Positions 31,489-38,019 of a stretch of 38,019 nucleotides of DNA are shown here, one piece after another. Location: contig CAIYHO010000305.1 of assembly GCA_903925955.1 (NCBI GenBank), forward strand, positions 1-38,019. The letters are read 5' to 3'. A model generated the notes under the pieces. That model was not told the origin of the DNA and did no database searches. It was given only the letters and a program-made list of their open reading frames with translations. Origin of the DNA: an uncultured Chloroflexota bacterium (GTDB lineage: Bacteria > Chloroflexota > Limnocylindria > Limnocylindrales > CSP1-4). Position 1 is the first letter of the stretch. The number at the start of each line of letters is the position of its first letter. The position numbers were made by a program, and so were the translations under genes.

Positions 31489-31803
31489 TCACCGTACGGC
31501 GTGCAGCCTGCCGGCGTGCAGCGGCTGGGCGTCCCGTCGCGGCCCGACCCACACCCGATACGCGGATCTCCGGGACCGCGCGCTCGCCGTACGCCGCGGG
31601 ATCCCAGCAGGCACGGGACCCCAGCAGGCGGTGGCGGCTGATCCACGTGCGGGACCTGCAGGCCCAATCCCAGGCCCAATCCCTTGCAGCGGCATGCGGG
31701 TTGCAGCCGCGGCCGTCTCGAGGGCATCGAACCCGGCACCGACAGAGATGCGCGGCCAGAGGATCTCCTGAAGGGGGGCGAGGACGTCGTACTCGGCGCC
31801 CAT
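31489..31803 (-). CDS. Possible small protein downstream of the second LivF gene
   Basis: A 104-aa frame from ATG 31803 to a stop at 31489, on the same strand as the LivF gene and 49 bp after it. The first 45 residues (MGAEYDVLAPLQEILWPR and onward) have coding-like codon use; the rest is Gly/Pro/Arg-rich and holds short DNA repeats. No ribosome site is visible and I recognise no family. It may be a remnant or a chance frame. Apart from this and the repeats, I see nothing in 31392-31852. Confidence 0.22.
   Translation of the reverse strand: MGAEYDVLAPLQEILWPRISVGAGFDALETAAAATRMPLQGIGPGIGPAGPARGSAATACWGPVPAGIPRRTASARSRRSAYRVWVGPRRDAQPLHAGRLHAVR
31659..31682. repeat. 12-bp tandem duplication
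   Basis: CAGGCCCAATCC at 31659-31670 and again at 31671-31682. Nearby, GGCGTGCAGC occurs twice around 31499-31522 and GGGA-CCCAGCAGGC-type units twice around 31600-31630, so this convergent intergenic region is rich in small duplications. Confidence 0.8.
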
Positions 31804-31852
31804 CGAATCCGAGGGCGCCGAGGAATGCAGCGAGTGCCAGGAGAGAAGCCCG

Positions 31853-32644
31853 CTAGGGCTTGGCCGTCTCGGCGACGCCTGTGTCGATGTGCGTGCTGAC
31901 GCCCAGATATCGGCGCTGGGCAGCCTCGTCGCCCGCAAGCTGCAGTGCCGTTGTCTCCAGCGCGATGCGGCCGGTGACCATGATGGCAATCCGCTCAGAG
32001 ATCGACAGGGCGACCCCGAGGTTCTGCTCCACAACGAGCAGCGCAACACCTTCACTGGCCAGGTTGTGAAGCGTCTTCACGAGGTGCTCCACAACAATCG
32101 GCGCAAGGCCTTCGGACGGCTCATCCATGATGAGGAGCCGCGGGTTGAGCAACAGCGCCCGGGCAATCGCGAGCATCTGCTGCTCGCCTCCGGAGAGCTG
32201 GGTGCCGCCGTTCTTGCGCCGGGCCTCCAGCGATGGAAAGAGCTCGTACACCTTCTTGATGGTCCAGCCGTCGCTTCCACGCCGGGCAACCATCTTGAGG
32301 TGCTCCTCAACGGACAGCGACGCGAAGACGCGGCGGCCCTGAGGGACGTAGCCGATGCCGGAGCGGGCGATCTCGTGCGGCTTGAGGCCAACGAGCTCAT
32401 CCCCGTACAGCTTGATTGAGCCGCCAAACGCCGGAACCAGGCCGGTGATGGCGTTGCAGAGGGTTGACTTGCCCATGCCGTTGCGCCCGATCAGCGAAAG
32501 CGGGCGCCGGTTGACCACAAGATCCACGCCCTGCAGGACATGACTCTGCCCGTATCGGACGTCAAGGCCCGCGATGGCAAGGACCGGGACTGCGCCGGGC
32601 TCTCCATCGGGTGCAGGCGCGGGTGCGGCGACTGGCTCAGCCAT
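31853..32644 (-). CDS. Second ABC importer ATPase, LivF family
   Basis: A 263-aa ATPase. Pro/Ala-rich residues 1-25 precede the domain. Walker A is GRNGMGKST near 56-64, a form common in LivF of amide and urea importers. The Q-loop is GIGYVPQGRRVFASLSVEEHL, the signature LSGGEQQMLAIARALL, Walker B LLIMDEPSEGLAP, and the switch VVEQN. The ATG at 32644 with GGGAG upstream is preferred over 32668 because the upstream residues lie in the preceding gene. It overlaps the LivG gene by 8 bp and is the last clear gene of the second importer operon. Confidence 0.92.
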   Translation of the reverse strand: MAEPVAAPAPAPDGEPGAVPVLAIAGLDVRYGQSHVLQGVDLVVNRRPLSLIGRNGMGKSTLCNAITGLVPAFGGSIKLYGDELVGLKPHEIARSGIGYVPQGRRVFASLSVEEHLKMVARRGSDGWTIKKVYELFPSLEARRKNGGTQLSGGEQQMLAIARALLLNPRLLIMDEPSEGLAPIVVEHLVKTLHNLASEGVALLVVEQNLGVALSISERIAIMVTGRIALETTALQLAGDEAAQRRYLGVSTHIDTGVAETAKP

Positions 32645-33422
32645 GGTGCACTCCCACCGCATGCCCAAGATAGATGTCCTGAACGGTGCGGTTGGCCTGG
32701 ATCTCGCTGGGGTTCCCCTCGACGATGGGCGTCCCCTCCGCCATGACCGTCACGCGATCCGCCACGGCAAGCGCAACGTCCATGTCGTGCTCAACCAAGA
32801 TCACGGTGATGTCGCGCGGCAACCGCAGGAGAAGTTCAGTGAGGACAACCCGCTCGCTGCGCGACAGCCCGGCGGCAGGCTCGTCAAGCATCAGCAGGCG
32901 GGGGTTGCCGGCAAGCGCCATGCCCACCTCAAGCTGCCGCTGCTGGCCATGGGACAGCGAGCCCACGGGCGCCTGGAGAACGCTGGCGAGGCCGACGGTC
33001 TCCGCAATCTCGGTGCTGCGGATACGAGCGGGGTCATCAGCTTTGGGTCTACGCGGGTCAAACCGCCCCTTCTGGACGCCGCGAATGGCGAGGAAGAGGC
33101 TCTGGGCCACCGTCAGGCCCATGAACAGCTGCGACGTCTGGTAGGTCCGGCAGACGCCAAGCCTTGTCCTCGCGTACGGGGTCAGGCTGGTGACGTTTGT
33201 CCCAAACAGCTCGACGCTGCCGGAGGTGGGCAGAAAGTCTCCCGCGACCACGTTGAACAGGGTGGTCTTGCCAGCCCCGTTCGGGCCAAGGATCGCGCGA
33301 CGCTCGCCTGCGGCCACCTCCATGCTGACGTCGTGCAGCGCCTGGAGGGCGCCGAAGCGCCGCCCCACACCCTGCAGACGCAGGGCGGGGGCAGACACTT
33401 CGGCTGCCGTTCCAAAGGTCAT
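32637..33422 (-). CDS. Second ABC importer ATPase, LivG family
   Basis: A 261-aa ATPase. Walker A is GPNGAGKTT near 45-53, the Q-loop CRTYQTSQLFMGLTVAQSLFLA, signature LSHGQQRQLEVGMAL, Walker B LLMLDEPAAGLS and switch VILVEHD. LSHGQ is the usual LivG/UrtD variant. Its ATG overlaps the binding-protein stop (ATGA) and its 3' end overlaps the LivF gene, so expression is tightly coupled. Confidence 0.92.
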   Translation of the reverse strand: MTFGTAAEVSAPALRLQGVGRRFGALQALHDVSMEVAAGERRAILGPNGAGKTTLFNVVAGDFLPTSGSVELFGTNVTSLTPYARTRLGVCRTYQTSQLFMGLTVAQSLFLAIRGVQKGRFDPRRPKADDPARIRSTEIAETVGLASVLQAPVGSLSHGQQRQLEVGMALAGNPRLLMLDEPAAGLSRSERVVLTELLLRLPRDITVILVEHDMDVALAVADRVTVMAEGTPIVEGNPSEIQANRTVQDIYLGHAVGVHHG

Positions 33423-34705
33423 GGGCAGCTCGGGAAGTCCCGGCTGACCGGCTGGGCGAGGAAGGGGCTCGTTGCCCCGAGGCCCAGGGTCTGGTCGACG
33501 TTGTCGGCCTTGGAGATGACGACGTTCTGAAGGTTGCCGTCGGCGCCCTTCTGGACTTCGGTCACGTAGTTGGAGCTGATCGCCTGGCGATTGGCATCCA
33601 GGGAGACGTGGCCGGTGGGGCCGTCGAAGGCCACCTTGGCGAGGGCCGCCATGAAGGCGGACTGCTTGTTGGAGAGATCGCCCTTGACGGCCTTGAGGCC
33701 CTCAAGCACGCCAACCGTCTCGTTGTAGTAGCTCAGCGCGAACAGGCCCGGGAACGGCAGGCCGTCGGTGAACTGGGCCTTGTACCCCTTGACGTAGTCG
33801 AGCCACTCCTGGTTGGTGGCGCTGTCGGCCGTGGGGCCGGCGGCGATTGTGCCAGCGAGCTGGTCCTTGAAGGAGCCGGTCACCGAGAGCACCGACTGGT
33901 CGACCGTGATCGAGCCGCCGATGAACTTGGCCTTGCCGCCGGCCTGGTTGTACTGGGTGAAGAAGTTGACCGCGTCAGAGCCGCCGAGGGCGACGTAGAT
34001 GGCGTCGATGCCGGAGGTGGGCAGGTTGGAAACGACGGAGCTGTAGTCCTTGGTGCCCAGCGGGACCCAGTTCTTCTGGACCACGTGGCCGCCGGCCGCG
34101 CAGAACTCGTACATGAAGCCGCCGACCTGGGTGTACGGGAACGAGTAGTCCTCGGCCACGACCGCGACGTTCTTGTAGCCCTTGGTTGTGAAGGCGTACT
34201 TGCCGAGGCCGGCCATCCACTGGGCGCCGTCCGTCGAGAAGCGGAAGAAGTTCGGGGCAGCGTCGCGGAACGTGGTGTCCTGTGCCGCCGAGGAGCCGTT
34301 CACGAACGTCTTGTCCGGCACGGTCTTTGCGTAGTCCTTGACAGCCAGGCCCTCGTCACCGGAGAGCGGGCCAATCAGGATGTCAACGTTGTCCTGCTCG
34401 ATGAGCTTCTTGGCCTTCTCGAGTGCAACGGCGGGCGTAGCGTCAGATCCCTCTTTGATGAGCTGGATCTGGTAGCCGTCCATCTGCCAGTTGCCGCTGG
34501 CGAGCTTCTTGCCGTACTTGGCAAGAGCCTGCTCGATGCCGCGGAAGCCGTCCTGGCCGGGGACCGCAAACGGGCCCTCCAGCGTGGCGAGGCCGCCGAT
34601 CTTGATGACCTTGTCGCCACCGCCCGAACCGCCGCAAGCGCCGGCCGCGATCGACGCGACGAACATAAGTGCAACGAGCCCGCGGCCCGTCTTGGCTCCG
34701 AACAT
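33419..34705 (-). CDS. Second ABC importer substrate-binding lipoprotein
   Basis: A 428-aa type I periplasmic binding protein. The signal ends in a lipobox (AGAC, Cys24), followed by a short Gly/Ser linker and KVIKIGGLATLEGPFAVPGQDGFRGIEQALAKYG, the family start. KAKKLIEQDNVDILIGPLSGDEGLAVKDYAKTV, PNFFRFSTDGAQWMAGLGKYAFTTKGYKNVAVVAEDY and LFALSYYNETVGVLEGLKAVKGD follow the Leu/Ile/Val-binding pattern. The ATG at 34705 has GAGGAGG 4 bp upstream. It sits between livM (93 bp upstream) and livG (overlapping). It is not close in sequence to the binding protein of the first importer, so the two importers probably have different ligands. Confidence 0.92.
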   Translation of the reverse strand: MFGAKTGRGLVALMFVASIAAGACGGSGGGDKVIKIGGLATLEGPFAVPGQDGFRGIEQALAKYGKKLASGNWQMDGYQIQLIKEGSDATPAVALEKAKKLIEQDNVDILIGPLSGDEGLAVKDYAKTVPDKTFVNGSSAAQDTTFRDAAPNFFRFSTDGAQWMAGLGKYAFTTKGYKNVAVVAEDYSFPYTQVGGFMYEFCAAGGHVVQKNWVPLGTKDYSSVVSNLPTSGIDAIYVALGGSDAVNFFTQYNQAGGKAKFIGGSITVDQSVLSVTGSFKDQLAGTIAAGPTADSATNQEWLDYVKGYKAQFTDGLPFPGLFALSYYNETVGVLEGLKAVKGDLSNKQSAFMAALAKVAFDGPTGHVSLDANRQAISSNYVTEVQKGADGNLQNVVISKADNVDQTLGLGATSPFLAQPVSRDFPSCP

Positions 34706-34798
34706 CAGTCCTCCTCTTGACGATGACCGCACAGGAAACAGTGCGGCCCCACGCGCGCTCTCAGCCTAGTTCTGCTCCGTTTGCTCCTCCTGTTGCTG

Positions 34799-35920
34799 CT
34801 ACTGGTTGGAGGGTGTGGCGTCGCCAGCTGGATCGCTGGGGGCGATGGATGTGGTGGCTACTGGCGCGGCCAGCAGGCCCGCCTCGGCAGCAAGGGGATC
34901 GACCGCACGTCGCCGCCCGCCGCCGCGATGGGTAGCCGACTGCCAGGCGCGATTGACGAGGCCAACGACGCCATCGGGCGCCACGAGGACAATCACCACG
35001 AAGCCCACACCGATGAGCGTGTTGAACCGCTCGTCAAACCTGAAGCCAAAGAGCGAGATGCTGCTGGCGAACACGTCCATCAGGACGAACACCACGGCTC
35101 CCACGAAGGCGCCAATGGGATAGCCGAGACCGCCAATCACCGCCACGATCAGGACATCGATCGTGCGGGACAGGTCAACAATGCCCGGCGAGACGTTGCC
35201 GCGGTACCACGCGCCCAGAACGCCGGAGAGCCCGGCCACGAAGCCCGCGATGGCAAACAGCGCGATCCGGTGCGCGGCGACGCGGTAGCCAAGCGCAGCC
35301 ATGCGCCGCGGATTGTCGCGAACGCCCTGGAAGGTCAGGCCAAGCTGCGATCTGACGATGTAGCGCAGACCGAGGTAGGCGGCGATTGCGGTTGCCAAGC
35401 AGATGTAATAGAAGAGCGCTGGATTCTCACGGGGCTGGCCTGTGGGGCCGAGGATCCCTGCAAATCCGATGTGCCCGCCAAAGATGTCGTAGTTCTGCAG
35501 GACGATGTAGAAGAAGCCCACGGCTAGTGCGAGCGTGAGCATCAGGAAGTACGTGCCGTACGAGCGGGCGGAAATGGCGCCAAACAGCGCCCCCAGACCG
35601 GTTGTCAGGACGACGGCGACGACCGCTCCCACGAGCGCGGGGAGGGCAAACCCAATGGCGGAACCGGTCGCGTTGGTGCTTGGCGTCAGCGTGGCCAGCG
35701 CAAGCATGTAGGCCGCAAACCCGGCAAGCGCGGCCTGGGCCAACGACACCATGCCGCCATAGCCGGACATGAACACGAGGCTCAGGGCGGCGATGCCCAG
35801 GATGATCGAGTAGGAACCGATGGAGAGCACCCAGAAGCGGGGCATGACGAGCGGGTAGATGACGAGGATCAGCAGGGCAACGACGGTGAAGATGCCCTGG
35901 CGGCTGCGAACCCAGCTCAT
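34799..35920 (-). CDS. Second ABC importer permease, LivM family
   Basis: A 373-aa permease with about nine to ten membrane segments. The LivM pattern is clear: ALSLVFMSGYGGMVSLAQAALAGFAAYMLA, the coupling stretch GLTFQGVRDNPRRMAALGYRVAAHRIALFAIAGFVAGLSGVLGAWY and IVAVIGGLGYPIGAFVGAVVFV. The last 45 residues are a charged, Ala-rich cytoplasmic tail. The ATG at 35920 overlaps the livH stop (ATGA). Confidence 0.93.
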   Translation of the reverse strand: MSWVRSRQGIFTVVALLILVIYPLVMPRFWVLSIGSYSIILGIAALSLVFMSGYGGMVSLAQAALAGFAAYMLALATLTPSTNATGSAIGFALPALVGAVVAVVLTTGLGALFGAISARSYGTYFLMLTLALAVGFFYIVLQNYDIFGGHIGFAGILGPTGQPRENPALFYYICLATAIAAYLGLRYIVRSQLGLTFQGVRDNPRRMAALGYRVAAHRIALFAIAGFVAGLSGVLGAWYRGNVSPGIVDLSRTIDVLIVAVIGGLGYPIGAFVGAVVFVLMDVFASSISLFGFRFDERFNTLIGVGFVVIVLVAPDGVVGLVNRAWQSATHRGGGRRRAVDPLAAEAGLLAAPVATTSIAPSDPAGDATPSNQ

Positions 35921-36828
35921 GCCGGCCGACCCAACAGGCCCTGCGGCCGGACCGCGAGGACCGCGGCCATGATCACAAACGTGATGAAGATTGAATACGT
36001 GGGTGCGTAGAACAGACCAATCTGCTCGGAGAGGCCGATGATCAGCGCTCCGATGACCGCCCCGCTCAGGCTTCCCATGCCGCCCACGATCACGACAACC
36101 AGCGAGCTGAGCAGATAGCGCCCGTCCTCACTGGGCGAGATTGAGAGGGCCGTTGTCCCGATGACCCCGGACAGGCCCGCAAGACCAGCACCGAGGGCGA
36201 AGACAAAGAGGAAGACCCGAGAGACGTTCACGCCCAGGGCTGAAAGCATGTCCCGATCGTCAATCCCGGCGCGGATATACCAGCCAATCCGTGTGCGGTT
36301 GAGAACCAGCCAGAGCCCGGCGTAGACCGCGGCCGCCACCACAATCATGAACAGGCGGTAGGCCGAGTACGTCCCGTTGACGACAAAGGGGATGGCGACG
36401 GAGCCCGTTGCGAAGGATGGCGGTTCTATCTGGTAGGTGAGGCCGCCATATTTGGCCAGGAGCAGGTCCGCGATGATGATTGAGAGGCCGATCGTCACCA
36501 GCGCCTGGCGCAGGTCCTGACCCGCCATACGCGAGAGCAGGCCGAGGTGGATCACCACGCCCACCACAACAACCGCGGCAAAGCCAACCACAAGGGCGAC
36601 AATCCAGTTCCCGGTTGCGGTGTATGCGCTGACGCCGGCGTAGGCGCCAAGCATGTACAGCGATCCGTGCGCCATGTTTGTGGTGCGCATCAGGCCAAAG
36701 ATCAGCGTGAAACCGCTGGCCACAACGAAGTACAGCGCGGCCAGCGTGACCCCGTTCAGAAGCACGGTCAGGAAATCGACCAGAGCTTTCGGCAAGGGGC
36801 GTGCTCCCTCAGGTTGCGTGGCCGCCAT
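35917..36828 (-). CDS. Second ABC importer permease, LivH family
   Basis: A 303-aa permease with about eight membrane segments. LLNGVTLAALYFVVASGFTLIFGLMRTTNMAHGSLYMLGAY is the standard LivH start; the coupling stretch IRAGIDDRDMLSALGVNVSRVFLFVFALGAGLAGLSGV and VVIVGGMGSLSGAVIGALIIGLSEQ complete it. It is the first gene of the second importer operon (H-M-binding protein-G-F). Its promoter and an ATCGAT palindrome lie 50-100 bp upstream. Confidence 0.93.
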   Translation of the reverse strand: MAATQPEGARPLPKALVDFLTVLLNGVTLAALYFVVASGFTLIFGLMRTTNMAHGSLYMLGAYAGVSAYTATGNWIVALVVGFAAVVVVGVVIHLGLLSRMAGQDLRQALVTIGLSIIIADLLLAKYGGLTYQIEPPSFATGSVAIPFVVNGTYSAYRLFMIVVAAAVYAGLWLVLNRTRIGWYIRAGIDDRDMLSALGVNVSRVFLFVFALGAGLAGLSGVIGTTALSISPSEDGRYLLSSLVVVIVGGMGSLSGAVIGALIIGLSEQIGLFYAPTYSIFITFVIMAAVLAVRPQGLLGRPA

Positions 36829-36878
36829 GCGGCGGGATTGGTTGCGAGTCTAGGTCAAACGAGTGTCGGGCGGGGTCC

Positions 36879-36926
36879 GTCGATAATCGATTAGCGATAA
36901 TATGGACGAGCGTATGCGGTCGTCAA
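36879..36926 (-). promoter_or_regulatory. Promoter and ATCGAT operator of the second ABC importer
   Basis: On the minus strand TTGACG (36926-36921), an 18-bp spacer and TATTAT (36902-36897) form the best promoter of the window. The palindrome TCGATAATCGAT lies at 36880-36891 (13-mer from 36879 with one arm base changed), starting 5 bp after the -10 box and so covering the start point. Confidence 0.65.
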
Positions 36927-36997
36927 GCCGTTTCCTGCAGCCTCATCGAAATCGCTCAAGCCCGGCGTCCGTGTCGCGCCCGTCGTGCGAGGGCACC

Positions 36998-37010
36998 ATC
37001 GATGATCGAT
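36998..37010 (+). promoter_or_regulatory. ATCGAT operator upstream of the cupin gene
   Basis: ATCGATGATCGAT, a perfect 13-bp arm-spacer-arm copy of the palindrome, 42 bp before the cupin start. It also contains part of the palindrome ATGATCGATCAT. No convincing -35/-10 pair is seen in front of it. It lies 119 bp from the copy that serves the divergent importer. Confidence 0.6.
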
Positions 37011-37052
37011 CATGGTGGTCCATCAGACACCCAACCGCGCTGAGGAGTAGAC

Positions 37053-37478
37053 ATGGCTGAAGAGCTTCGGTTTATCCACCCCGACGATGTCGAGACGCAG
37101 GTTTTCGACTGGGGGTCCATCAAGTGGCTCAGCGAGGTCCGCGTGACCGGGGCAACCCGGTTTGCAAGCGGTGTCGTCATCCTCGATCCGGGCAAGGGCC
37201 ACGCCCGCCACAACCACCCGGGCTCAGATGAGGTCCTCTACTTCATCTCCGGCGAGGGCGACCAGATGGTCGAGGACGCCAGCGGTAACCCTGTCATGCG
37301 CCACCTCAAGGCAGGCGACATGGCGTTCATCCCCGAGGGCACCTTCCACTCCACCATCAACACCACGTGGGAGCCCCTGCGCATCCTGGCGGTCTACTCG
37401 CCGGGCGGCCCTGAGGCCTTCCTGCGCAGCCTCCCGGACTGCACCATCGTGCCGGCCGGCGAGATCCCGTCCAAGTAG
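37053..37478 (+). CDS. Small cupin-domain protein
   Basis: A 141-aa single-domain cupin with the metal-binding set in HARHNHPGSDEVLYFISGEG (His53, His55, Glu60) and His99 in PEGTFHSTIN. Such proteins bind Mn, Zn or Fe and act as isomerases, dioxygenases or small-molecule sensors. The G(X)5HXH(X)3,4E pattern is well kept; the function cannot be assigned. GAGGAG lies about 6 bp before the ATG. It is divergent from the second importer and preceded by an ATCGAT palindrome, so it likely belongs to the same regulon. Confidence 0.92.
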   Translation: MAEELRFIHPDDVETQVFDWGSIKWLSEVRVTGATRFASGVVILDPGKGHARHNHPGSDEVLYFISGEGDQMVEDASGNPVMRHLKAGDMAFIPEGTFHSTINTTWEPLRILAVYSPGGPEAFLRSLPDCTIVPAGEIPSK

Positions 37479-37494
37479 CCAGTCCAAGTAGCCA
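37469..37494 (+). repeat. 13-bp tandem duplication spanning the cupin stop codon
   Basis: GTCCAAGTAGCCA at 37469-37481 and 37482-37494. The first copy carries the cupin stop codon; the second keeps a spare in-frame-like stop. Recent slippage is likely. Confidence 0.9.
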
Positions 37495-37506
37495 GCAGAA
37501 CACCCA

Positions 37507-37559
37507 GCTCCGCGTGACCGCCGAAACCCGGCGCCACGCGGAAGGCGGTCAAGCGGAGC
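37507..37559 (+). promoter_or_regulatory. Long hairpin in front of the luciferase-like gene
   Basis: GCTCCGC-G-TGACCGCC (37507-37522) pairs with GGCGGTCA-A-GCGGAGC (37544-37559): 15 base pairs with one mismatch and a 21-base loop. The right arm contains GGAG, and GGGG follows it just before the start at 37573, so folding could hide the ribosome site. It could alternatively terminate the cupin transcript, but there is no T run. Confidence 0.6.
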
Positions 37560-37572
37560 GGGGATCCCGACA

Positions 37573-38019
37573 ATGAGCACGAACGACACACTGCGAACAG
37601 CCCTCGGCCCGGTTGGGATCTGGGCCGCGCTGGACGGCATCCCCGCGCAGGAGGTCCTCACCTTTGCGCGCGCCGTCGAAGACCTTGGCTTTCCGGCGTT
37701 CTGGATCAACGAGGGCTCCGGACGCGAGCCGTTCGCGCTGCTTGGCTCGCTGGCGCGCGTGACGTCTGGGATCACCCTTGGGCTTGGCGTGGCCACGGTC
37801 TACGCACGCGACGCCATGGCAGCGCGAGCGGGTGCGCGCACGGTTAACGACTTGGCGGACGGTCGGTTCGTGATGGGCCTCGGGGTCTCACACCGCTCAT
37901 CGGCCAATGCACGCGGACACGAGTACGACGCTCCCCTGCCGGTGATGCGCACCTATCTGGACGCATACGAGGCGGGCCCGTGGACGGGCCCGGCGGTTGA
38001 GGAGCCCGGCTTGGTCCTC
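37573..38019 (+). CDS. Luciferase-like (LLM) flavin- or F420-dependent oxidoreductase, N-terminal part
   Basis: The first 149 residues of a gene cut by the window edge; no stop occurs. The pattern is that of bacterial-luciferase-fold oxidoreductases: LGPVGIWAALDGIP at the start, FARAVEDLGFPAFWINEGSGREPFALLGSLARVTSGITLGLGVATVYARDAMAARAGARTVNDLADGRFVMGLGVSH through the first half. The VATVYARD and GRFVMGLGVSH segments resemble the F420-dependent subgroup. The reaction is unknown. It follows the cupin with a 94-bp gap containing a long hairpin. Confidence 0.88.
   Translation, partial: MSTNDTLRTALGPVGIWAALDGIPAQEVLTFARAVEDLGFPAFWINEGSGREPFALLGSLARVTSGITLGLGVATVYARDAMAARAGARTVNDLADGRFVMGLGVSHRSSANARGHEYDAPLPVMRTYLDAYEAGPWTGPAVEEPGLVL

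Noticed and set aside
33608-34720. 370-aa plus-strand frame opposite the second binding-protein gene
   Set aside because: Shadow of a gene with signal peptide and family motifs on the other strand.
1-38019. tRNA, rRNA, insertion sequence or phage genes
   Set aside because: No cloverleaf-like segment, rRNA-like stretch, transposase or integrase motif was recognised.

Overview
This is a high-GC bacterial segment with about 34 protein genes, the last of which runs off the right edge. I see no rRNA, tRNA, CRISPR array, phage gene or transposase. Lipoprotein-type secreted proteins, a luciferase-like oxidoreductase of the kind often F420-dependent, and a MerR/TOBE-modA-modB group suggest a Chloroflexota (Limnocylindria/Ellin6529-like) or actinobacterial soil or freshwater organism. 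This placement is inferred from style, not from a marker gene.

Left part (1-13.5 kb), housekeeping and accessory genes. A secreted cyclophilin is divergent from a two-gene electron-transfer unit: a NuoE-NuoF fusion and an iron-sulfur protein that looks like the N-terminal third of a formate dehydrogenase alpha subunit. The catalytic molybdenum domain is not present. A repeat-dense, gene-free 560-bp region follows between convergent gene ends. Next come a thiol/sulfur operon (OsmC-like, rhodanese, CPxC membrane protein) behind a promoter overlapped by an inverted repeat, an aminotransferase, a homocysteine methyltransferase, a lipoprotein, a glycosyltransferase, an S41 protease-like protein lacking the usual Lys/Gln residues, and a molybdate module (MerR-TOBE regulator, modA, modB, no modC).

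Middle part (13.6-25.2 kb), one long minus-strand run of ten genes. In transcription order these are a PEP-utilising swivel-domain protein without an ATP-grasp domain, an FCD-type GntR regulator, an HPr-kinase-like P-loop protein, a three-subunit molybdenum hydroxylase (FAD, 2Fe-2S, molybdopterin subunits), a cyclase-family metallohydrolase, a Tm-1-like protein, a PEP-hydrolase-like TIM barrel and a PfkB sugar kinase. The mixture looks like a catabolic pathway that I cannot match to a described one.

Right part (25.3-38 kb), transport and flanking enzymes: an EamA exporter, a complete branched-chain-type ABC importer (HMGF plus binding protein) on the plus strand, a second complete importer on the minus strand, a cupin, and the start of a luciferase-like monooxygenase.

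Regulation. A 13-bp palindrome ATCGATNATCGAT (or with one mismatch) occurs four times, only in the promoter regions of the ten-gene run, the first importer/exporter pair, the second importer and the cupin. At three of these sites a sigma70-like promoter can be read with the palindrome directly at or after the expected start point. This is the layout of a repressor regulon, and the GntR protein inside the ten-gene run is the obvious candidate. The picture is a single regulon that imports an unknown substrate through two ABC systems and processes it with a molybdenum hydroxylase, a hydrolase and unusual PEP-family proteins, with molybdate uptake encoded next door.
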